A DNA stretch of 11,671 nt from CAYPXN01 sp964414715 (GTDB taxonomy: Bacteria > UBA10199 > JADFYH01): NCBI GenBank assembly GCA_964414715.1, contig CAYPXN010000080.1:1-11671 (forward strand), read 5' to 3'. Position numbers and translations under genes: made by a program. The notes beneath the pieces were generated by a model, which was given only the letters and a program-made list of their open reading frames with translations, ran no database searches and was not told where the DNA came from. Position 1 is the first letter of the stretch. The number at the start of each line of letters is the position of its first letter. Positions 7,204-11,671 of the stretch are shown in pieces.

Positions 7204-8030
7204 GAAGACCTCCGTACTTGCCAGGTTTGGATGAAGTTGATCAGAAAAAGTAGCAGGAAAGAGGTGACTAGCATTACTACAGCAATTGCCGTGGCTCCTG
7301 CGTAGTCAAACTGCTCAAGTTTGCTCATGATTAACAAGGGTGTGATTTCTGTTTTCATGGGCATGTTGCCGGAAATAAAAACGACGGATCCATATTCTCC
7401 AAGTGCTCTTGCAAAAGAGAGTGTGAAGCCTGTGAGAAGAGCAGGAAATAAACTGGGAAGTATGACACGAAGAAATGTTTTGAAGCGACTTGCGCCTAGG
7501 CTTGCAGCAGCTTCTTCAATTTCAGGATTGAAATCTTGAAGAACGGGCTGAACTGTTCGAACAACAAAAGGAAGGCTGATAAATATTAAAGCAATAATAA
7601 TTCCCAGAGGAGTATAAGAAACCTTTATTCCCCATTTTGACAAATACTGCCCAATCCATCCATTTTCACTATACAGAGTAGTGAGCGTAATTCCTGCAAC
7701 AGCGGTGGGGAGTGCGAAGGGAAGATCCACCATTGCATCCAAGATTTTTTTTCCGGGAAAGGGATAGCGTACCAATACCCAAGCTATCAGTAGCCCCAAC
7801 CAAAGATTTACAAAAGCAGCAGTGGCAGAAGCGAAAAAACTCAACTTGTATGAGGCAATCACGCGAGGGTTGCTGATGGTTTCCCAGAATGCTGGCCAGG
7901 TTAAGGTGGCGGTTTTGAAAAAAAGTGAAGACAGGGGAACTAAGACGATCAGGCTGAGATAGGTGATCGTGATTCCCATGCTGATTCCAAAACCAGGTAA
8001 TATTGATTTTTGTCTAAATTTGAAATTCAT
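7200..8030 (-). CDS. cysT: Sulfate ABC importer permease CysT (CysU)
   Basis: The protein has 276 residues and about six membrane helices. TM1 is about 15-37. The segment MVDLPFALPTAVAGITLTTLY and the EAA loop EEAAASLGASRFKTFLRVILP (about 169-190) identify the sulfate-type permease. It pairs with CysW. The start ATG at 8030 follows GCGGAGA. A terminator-like hairpin lies in the 88-bp gap separating it from sbp, so its expression is probably lower than that of the upstream genes. The stop overlaps the cysW start. Confidence 0.95.
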   Translation of the reverse strand: MNFKFRQKSILPGFGISMGITITYLSLIVLVPLSSLFFKTATLTWPAFWETISNPRVIASYKLSFFASATAAFVNLWLGLLIAWVLVRYPFPGKKILDAMVDLPFALPTAVAGITLTTLYSENGWIGQYLSKWGIKVSYTPLGIIIALIFISLPFVVRTVQPVLQDFNPEIEEAAASLGASRFKTFLRVILPSLFPALLTGFTLSFARALGEYGSVVFISGNMPMKTEITPLLIMSKLEQFDYAGATAIAVVMLVTSFLLLFLINFIQTWQVRRSS

Positions 8031-8059
8031 TATTTTCTCCGCAATATTTACGGATTTAA

Positions 8060-8086
8060 TAAAAACGAGAGGTGTGATCCTCTCGT
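8060..8086 (-). terminator. Intra-operon terminator/attenuator between sbp and cysT
   Basis: Read on the minus strand, acgagagg (8086-8079) pairs perfectly with cctctcgt (8072-8065) around a 6-nt loop, and TTTTTATT follows directly. This is a compact rho-independent terminator form between sbp and the permease genes. No promoter is evident between it and cysT. The likely role is partial termination, giving more binding protein than membrane complex. Confidence 0.8.
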
Positions 8087-8118
8087 CTCTAAAAACCAGT
8101 AAGGTTGGAGGAAATCAA

Positions 8119-9138
8119 TTACCTACCTGGTTGATAGATTTGGTCAAAAGTCCCACCGTCGGCAAAGTGGGTTTTTTGAGCTTTTTGCCAGCCTCCAAAG
8201 GTATCATCAATTGTGAAAAAGTTGATTTTTGGAAATTGTGTAGCATATTTTGCGGCGATTGCCTGAAGGCGGGGACGATAATAATGTTTCGCAACCAGAT
8301 CTTGTCCTTCAGGAGTATAAAGATATTCGAGATAAGCTTGGGCGATACTTTTATTGCCATGTTTGTCGGCATTTTTGTCCACGACAGCTACCGGAGGTTC
8401 TGCGAGTATACTGCTGCTTGGATTTACGATTTCAAATTTGTCTTTTCCAAGCTCCCGGACTGCAAGCAGGGCCTCGTTTTCCCAACTGAGCAATACGTCA
8501 CCAATGCCGCGTTCCACAAAAGTTGTGGTGGCACCACGGGCTCCCGTATCGAGAACCGGCACATTTTTAAAAAGTTTTGCGACAAAATCCTTTGCCGTGG
8601 CGTCACTTCCGCCGGCTTGCTTCAATGCATAACCCCACGCGGCGAGATAAGCCCAACGAGCTCCTCCCGAGGTTTTAGGATTGGGTGTTACGACGGCAAT
8701 CCCCGGCTTTACAAGATCTCCCCAATCTTTGATTCCTTTCGGATTTCCTTTTCTCACCAAGAAAACAATGGTGGAAGTGTAAGGGGTGCTGTTGTTGGGA
8801 AGACGTTTCTGCCAATCCGCGGGAAGAAGTTTTGCTTTTTCTGCGATGGCATCAATATCGTAAGCCAACGCAAGAGTGACTACATCTGCTTCCAATCCGT
8901 CGATGACGGCTCGGGCTTGTTTGCCCGAACCCCCATTTGATTGATTGAATTTTATGTCTTCGTTTGTTTTGTTTTTCCAATACTGTGTGAATGTTTTGTT
9001 GTAATCCTGGTAAAGTTCCCGTGTGGGGTCGTAGGATACATTCAGAAAAGTTTTTTCAGCAAACGCTGGGGAAGACCCCAGCGTTGCCAAAGTAATGACA
9101 AGTAAAGTTTTTGAAATTATTTTTTGTATGGTTTTCAT
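8119..9138 (-). CDS. sbp: Periplasmic sulfate-binding protein
   Basis: The protein has 339 residues. The signal peptide, with a basic N-terminus, hydrophobic core and SPAFA cleavage site, probably ends at A27. The mature part begins TFLNVSYDPTRELY, which is characteristic of Sbp/CysP proteins, and contains NGGSGKQARAV (69-78), whose Ser/Gly backbone region contacts sulfate in the family. The family signature NPKTSGGAR is at 153-161. It binds sulfate in the periplasm and delivers it to CysT/CysW. AAGGAAA precedes the ATG. The gene begins 15 bp after the porin stop with no terminator between, so the two are cotranscribed. Thiosulfate specificity (CysP) cannot be excluded. Confidence 0.95.
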   Translation of the reverse strand: MKTIQKIISKTLLVITLATLGSSPAFAEKTFLNVSYDPTRELYQDYNKTFTQYWKNKTNEDIKFNQSNGGSGKQARAVIDGLEADVVTLALAYDIDAIAEKAKLLPADWQKRLPNNSTPYTSTIVFLVRKGNPKGIKDWGDLVKPGIAVVTPNPKTSGGARWAYLAAWGYALKQAGGSDATAKDFVAKLFKNVPVLDTGARGATTTFVERGIGDVLLSWENEALLAVRELGKDKFEIVNPSSSILAEPPVAVVDKNADKHGNKSIAQAYLEYLYTPEGQDLVAKHYYRPRLQAIAAKYATQFPKINFFTIDDTFGGWQKAQKTHFADGGTFDQIYQPGR

Positions 9139-9153
9139 ATTTGTTTCCTTTTG

Positions 9154-10521
9154 TTAGAACCAAGCTTGCACTTGTACGGTGCCTCTTTGGTCTTTGGCAG
9201 TTCCTTTTGCTGTTTGAGTAGGTAAATAGGCGTAATTTGCTAAAATCTTGAGATCATGTCCCAAGAAATAGTAATTGATGCCTCCACTGTATTCGCCTTT
9301 GTTGTTGTTGGGTCCATCCAAGAATACTTGAGAAGCACGTGCTGCCAACTCAAGATGTCTTGGAAGAACAAAGTAACCCGCCTGGACATAATATCCTTTG
9401 TCCGTAGTATTTTTTGCAGCGACAGGATTTGTTTTTCTCAGATAAAATTCACCTTGGAGAGAGGCGCCTTTGTATTTGAAACCGGTTTCTCCACCAAACT
9501 GGGTGATGCTTGCATTGGTAACTTCCTGTTTTTTGTTACCCCCTGAAGCACCTATGAAAAGAGAAGGGTGGTCTGAGTATTCCACATCAGATTCCGAATA
9601 ACCGTAATTACCCAGAATGTTGTAAACCGCACGACCTGTAATCAAAGGACGATTGTTTAAGTCCAAACGGTTCGGACCGGTTCCGTTCATGACACCCAGG
9701 TAATATTCGAGTTTGTTATTGAAGGCTTGACCCCAAAAAACAGCTCCCGTGTCATACTTGAAATACCGGGTGGTATTTTTTGTACTGTTGGTGGCTGTAG
9801 CTCCGCCGCCGCAAGTAAGGCCGGCGCCTGTGACACTTCCTCCCGCTGCAAAAGAGCAAGTGGTGAGAGTGGTGGAATCGATGGTATTAAATCGGAATTC
9901 ATCAGAGGCAAGAGAAGGATCCGGAAATTCCAGTCTTCCTGTCGAGGTAATTTGTTGACGGTTGTATTGTACTTTTTCTTCCCCGAACTGAATGCGGAAG
10001 GGATCCCAGAATTTATAGTTTACGTAAGCTTCTTCCAAAACATCTTGCCAGTTGGTATTGGCGACTTCGAGTTGAAGTTTGTAGTCCAGATTTTTGCTGA
10101 ACAGATTTCCTTCCCAAGAAATTTTGGCTCGTCTGATCCTGAAGGTGCTTTGATTGTCTTTGCCTTCCAAGGTTTGACTATTTGCTTGGTAAGAATATTG
10201 GGGTTGAAGCTGAATGCGGAACTTGGTGGAATATTTTCCATCGCTCGTTTGGAAGTATAATCCGCGTTTCCATCCGGCTTCGAACTTGTTGGTCCAACTG
10301 TTTTTTTGTTTTTCTTCAAATGCTTCCTGGGAAACTTCCACCTTTCTTTCCAGCACTTTTTGATCTTGTTTGAGATCATTAATTTGCTGTTGAAGAGATG
10401 TGTTTGCCCTTGCATTGTTATGTTTCTTCTTTTTTGTAGCGGCTTCTGATATTTGGCTGGAGCCAATCAGAGTAATACTCGCGATTAAAACCGCGAATGT
10501 TTTGCATAATTTTGTTTTCAT
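9154..10521 (-). CDS. Porin_O_P (OprP/OprO-like) outer-membrane porin, candidate sulfate channel
   Basis: The protein has 455 residues. A signal peptide ends near SEA (residue 27), followed by a Lys-rich stretch and a coiled coil (about 42-72, SLQQQINDLKQDQKVLERKV) like the periplasmic trimer stalk of this family. A beta-barrel follows, starting KYSTKFRIQLQPQY, with FRIRRAKISWEGNLF, QFGEEKV and TSTGRLEFPDPSLASDEF, all typical of phosphate-selective porins O and P. It ends in Trp-Phe, the usual outer-membrane assembly signal. A probable loop at 218-250 carries the only two mature-region Cys (C222, C237), possibly a disulfide. It is the first large gene of the sulfate operon, 15 bp before sbp, and lies behind the Cys-rich leader. 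This suggests that its substrate is sulfate rather than phosphate, which is inference. The ATG at 10521 follows AGGAAAAG. A paralogue begins at 11443. Confidence 0.88.
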   Translation of the reverse strand: MKTKLCKTFAVLIASITLIGSSQISEAATKKKKHNNARANTSLQQQINDLKQDQKVLERKVEVSQEAFEEKQKNSWTNKFEAGWKRGLYFQTSDGKYSTKFRIQLQPQYSYQANSQTLEGKDNQSTFRIRRAKISWEGNLFSKNLDYKLQLEVANTNWQDVLEEAYVNYKFWDPFRIQFGEEKVQYNRQQITSTGRLEFPDPSLASDEFRFNTIDSTTLTTCSFAAGGSVTGAGLTCGGGATATNSTKNTTRYFKYDTGAVFWGQAFNNKLEYYLGVMNGTGPNRLDLNNRPLITGRAVYNILGNYGYSESDVEYSDHPSLFIGASGGNKKQEVTNASITQFGGETGFKYKGASLQGEFYLRKTNPVAAKNTTDKGYYVQAGYFVLPRHLELAARASQVFLDGPNNNKGEYSGGINYYFLGHDLKILANYAYLPTQTAKGTAKDQRGTVQVQAWF

Positions 10522-10584
10522 AGAATCTTTTCCTAAAAATAAAATTGTTTTTGATTAATAGTAGGTGGAGAAAACTCTATGAGT

Positions 10585-10624
10585 AAAAAAAGACTTTAGC
10601 TCCACCTTATCCGGGGAGCCGGTT
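10585..10624 (-). terminator. Terminator-like hairpin in the sulfate-operon leader
   Basis: Minus strand: GCUCC (10619-10615) plus CC pairs with GG plus GGAGC (10603-10599), with one bulged U and a GGAUAA loop. After seven nucleotides there is a run of seven U (10591-10585). The offset U-tract makes it non-canonical. Its left arm overlaps the arm AACCGGCT (10624-10617) used by the upstream stem, so the two hairpins exclude each other. GGAG can alternatively pair with CTCCACCT (10570-10563). This is the proposed terminator of an attenuator. Confidence 0.5.
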
Positions 10625-10687
10625 CATCGTTTCAGTATTTGAAGGGATTTAAATCTGAGGATTTCGCACACTGCTACGCAACCGGCT
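10617..10687 (-). promoter_or_regulatory. Candidate antiterminator stem overlapping the leader-peptide 3' end
   Basis: Minus strand: AGCCGGTT (10687-10680) pairs perfectly with AACCGGCT (10624-10617). Inside it are further pairings, CGT with ACG and CAGT with ACTG, making a long interrupted hairpin. The first arm lies within leader codons 25-27, where a ribosome reaching the stop would cover it. The second arm overlaps the terminator-like hairpin. The predicted logic is that stalling at Cys codons frees the stem and allows read-through. This is inferred from pairing only. Confidence 0.55.
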
Positions 10688-10760
10688 GGATACACATGGG
10701 ACAACACATGCCCATGCAGCCTTTTACGTAACAACAGATTTGTGCGAACAAAGAATTCAT
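10674..10760 (-). CDS. Cys/Met-rich leader peptide of the sulfate operon (28 aa)
   Basis: ATG at 10760 to TAG at 10674 encodes 28 residues: MNSLFAQICCYVKGC, then MGMCCPMCIQPVA. Six are Cys (9, 10, 15, 19, 20, 23) and four are Met including the start, so ten of 28 residues contain sulfur. It lies between a good sigma70-like promoter and the porin-sbp-cysTWA operon. Its last codons form one arm of a stem that competes with a terminator-like hairpin. Peptides rich in the pathway's end-product amino acid are the hallmark of ribosome-mediated attenuation, as in trp, his and leu operons. Cysteine-rich leader peptides controlling sulfur genes have been described elsewhere, notably in actinobacteria. 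The ribosome binding site is weak (aaga about 5 bp upstream). Alternatives are a functional metal- or redox-binding microprotein, or chance. The Cys density upstream of sulfate genes argues strongly against chance. Confidence 0.72.
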   Translation of the reverse strand: MNSLFAQICCYVKGCMGMCCPMCIQPVA

Positions 10761-10807
10761 AACTATCTTATCGGATATCTGAAAAATAGGTTGTGCGTCA
10801 ATATAAA

Positions 10808-10835
10808 ATTATAACAAGATTATTTTTGTCACCAA
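10808..10835 (-). promoter_or_regulatory. Sigma70-like promoter of the sulfate operon
   Basis: Minus strand: TTGGTG (10835-10830), a 16-bp spacer, then a perfect TATAAT (10813-10808). Transcription would start near 10800, giving an untranslated leader of about 280 nt before the porin that contains the 28-codon ORF. A second weak TTGACG lies just downstream, without a good -10. Confidence 0.65.
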
Positions 10836-10880
10836 AACTTCACCGAATGGACGAGGAATTTTCATAGTATTTTGAAATGG

Positions 10881-10909
10881 TTGCAGCCTTGGGTGAAATT
10901 TTTTACAAT
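10881..10909 (+). promoter_or_regulatory. Sigma70-like promoter of the 112-aa exported protein
   Basis: TTGCAG (10881-10886), a 17-bp spacer and TACAAT (10904-10909) precede the ATG at 10941 by 31 bp. The promoter is divergent from the sulfate-operon promoter, with the two -35 elements about 45 bp apart. An operator in this gap could serve both, but no clear palindrome was found. Confidence 0.6.
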
Positions 10910-10940
10910 GTCAAAAAATAATTCCTAATGGAGGATTCTT

Positions 10941-11279
10941 ATGAAGAAGTTCGTATTTGTAGTAAGTGTATTCGTAATGTCTTTAGGTATTGCGTCTGTT
11001 TCAAAGGCAGATCGTGATTGCACGAAAGACTATCTCTATGATCGCCAGCAAAGCTTGGTGAAATATCACTACAAGGGACAGGATGGTAAGCAAGTTGATA
11101 AAACTTATGGATCCTGGAAAGATGTGCCGGATGATCTGAAAAAGATGTGCTGGGAGTGCTGGGTAGACACCTTGGGTTGGTATAATTGCAAAGAAATGGA
11201 TCCCAAAAATGCTCCGGAAAAAGAACCGGCTCATTTGCCTCCACCCAAAAATCCTCCGACCTCTCAACCCATTAAGTAA
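10941..11279 (+). CDS. Small exported Cys-containing protein of unknown function
   Basis: The protein has 112 residues and starts 5 bp after a strong ggagga. A signal peptide (MKKFVFVVSVFVMSLGIASVSKA) probably ends at A23, leaving a mature protein of about 89 residues. It has four Cys: C27, then C70 and C73 within MCWECW, and C83. It is rich in Tyr, Trp and Lys and ends in a Pro-rich tail (HLPPPKNPPTSQPIK). The even Cys number and export suggest two disulfides; a CxxC pair could also bind metal or act in redox chemistry. No family is recognised. It sits alone between promoter and terminator, flanked by the starts of two paralogous porins, so a periplasmic role linked to anion uptake or stress is possible but unproven. 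Confidence 0.85.
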   Translation: MKKFVFVVSVFVMSLGIASVSKADRDCTKDYLYDRQQSLVKYHYKGQDGKQVDKTYGSWKDVPDDLKKMCWECWVDTLGWYNCKEMDPKNAPEKEPAHLPPPKNPPTSQPIK

Positions 11280-11301
11280 CGGATAGAAATTTTGTTTAAA
11301 T

Positions 11302-11338
11302 AAAAGCCCTGTCTGCTCAATGTAGACAGGGCTTTTTT
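11302..11338 (+). terminator. Rho-independent terminator after the 112-aa gene
   Basis: aaaagccctgtct (11302-11314) pairs perfectly with agacagggctttt (11324-11336) around a 9-nt loop, followed by further T. It lies 22 bp after the stop codon, and ends the transcript before the next porin gene. Confidence 0.93.
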
Positions 11339-11369
11339 GTTCCCCATTCTTTTCCTTGCCTTCACACAG

Positions 11370-11404
11370 CTGTAACAATACCTGTCCATAAACCCCGCAT
11401 GATC
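11370..11404 (+). promoter_or_regulatory. Weak Pho-box-like repeat and -10 upstream of the second porin
   Basis: CTGTAAC (11370) and CTGTCCA (11382) resemble the CTGTCAT half-sites of Pho boxes, though spaced 12 rather than 11 bp. A CATGAT (11399-11404) about 10 bp further on could be a -10, and no -35 is visible, as expected for an activator-dependent promoter. An alternative -10 is TAGATA (11415-11420). The evidence is suggestive only. Confidence 0.3.
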
Positions 11405-11442
11405 TATTTGATTTTAGATAAAAATGTAAAAAAGGAGATTCT

Positions 11443-11671
11443 ATGAAAAAACTTATTTCGAGTGCTTGCGCATTCTCGATGATTTTTGGACTTGCAAGTC
11501 CGAGTTTTGCGGCAACGCATAAAAAAAAGTACCATAAGGCAGCTCCCGCTTCTTCGCTTCAACAGCAGGTCAATGATTTGAAGTCAAATCAAAAGGCTTT
11601 GGAGAAAAAAGTGGAAGATCAAAGTGAGTATATTGAAAAGCAAAAAGGAAACTGGTCGAACAAGTTTGAAG
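11443..11671 (+). CDS. Second Porin_O_P-like porin, N-terminal part (runs off the window)
   Basis: 76 codons are visible, starting 5 bp after AAGGAG. The signal peptide ends at SPSFA (about residue 23), followed by a Lys-rich stretch and a coiled coil SLQQQVNDLKSNQKALEKKVE, then EKQKGNWSNKFE. Residue by residue this parallels the porin ending the sulfate operon (SLQQQINDLK, EKQKNSWTNKFE), so the two are clear paralogues with the same N-terminal stalk. The barrel lies beyond the window. Family members transport phosphate or related anions through the outer membrane. With phoB/phoR nearby and a weak Pho-box-like site, a phosphate porin is plausible, but the barrel residues needed to judge are not visible. 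Confidence 0.85.
   Translation, partial: MKKLISSACAFSMIFGLASPSFAATHKKKYHKAAPASSLQQQVNDLKSNQKALEKKVEDQSEYIEKQKGNWSNKFE

Noticed and set aside
7963..8940. 325-codon plus-strand ORF opposite sbp
   Set aside because: It is antisense to a clear sulfate-binding protein and the start of cysT, has no recognisable domain and has poor composition; it is a shadow ORF.
10561..10800. SAM or cobalamin riboswitch in the sulfate-operon leader
   Set aside because: The conserved cores of SAM-I or cobalamin riboswitches are not recognisable on either strand. The Cys-rich ORF with competing stems explains the structure better.
1..11671. tRNA, rRNA, transposase or phage genes
   Set aside because: No matching conserved motifs or coding regions were seen. 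The window reads as chromosomal housekeeping and transport genes.

Overview
The window is moderately AT-rich DNA from a Gram-negative (diderm) bacterium. It encodes two outer-membrane porins with signal peptides and a periplasmic sulfate-binding protein, and ribosome binding sites are mostly GGAGG/AAGGAG-like. A TatD nuclease fused to a radical-SAM domain, a PhoB/PhoR pair and a possible MYXO-CTERM-like tail suggest a deltaproteobacterial or Bdellovibrio-like lineage. That placement is an inference and no species is claimed.

Layout. (1) 1-626, +: the 3' end of a surface-protein gene with a Gly-rich 15-bp tandem repeat and a C-terminal membrane anchor, followed by a strong terminator. (2) 746-2131, +: TatD-radical SAM fusion. 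(3) 2139-2214: a palindromic intergenic repeat between convergent genes. (4) 2222-2608, -: a small DUF5684-like membrane protein. (5) 2788-5242, +: phoB-phoR-like two-component system, one base apart, whose end overlaps the convergent cysA by 19 bp. (6) 5224-10835, -: a sulfate-uptake operon, in transcription order promoter, Cys/Met-rich leader peptide, structured leader RNA, Porin_O_P-type porin, sbp, an internal terminator-like hairpin, cysT, cysW, cysA. (7) 10881-11338, +: promoter, gene and terminator of a 112-aa exported Cys-containing protein. (8) 11370-11671, +: the start of a second porin paralogous to the first, with a weak Pho-box-like element upstream.

The most interesting part is the 5' leader of the sulfate operon. 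A 28-codon ORF missing from ordinary gene calls (10674-10760, - strand) encodes 6 Cys and 4 Met. Its last sense codons lie in one arm of an 8-bp perfect stem whose other arm abuts a second, terminator-like hairpin followed by seven U. This is the architecture of ribosome-mediated transcription attenuation responding to cysteine (or Met) supply. It would control a porin together with an ABC sulfate importer, so the porin is a candidate sulfate-uptake channel of the outer membrane. The proposed flow is sulfate through the porin, capture by Sbp, and import by CysT/CysW powered by CysA. The hairpin between sbp and cysT probably lets the abundant porin and binding protein be made in excess over the membrane complex. 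The PhoBR pair and the second porin may form a parallel phosphate-responsive system, but this window does not prove it.
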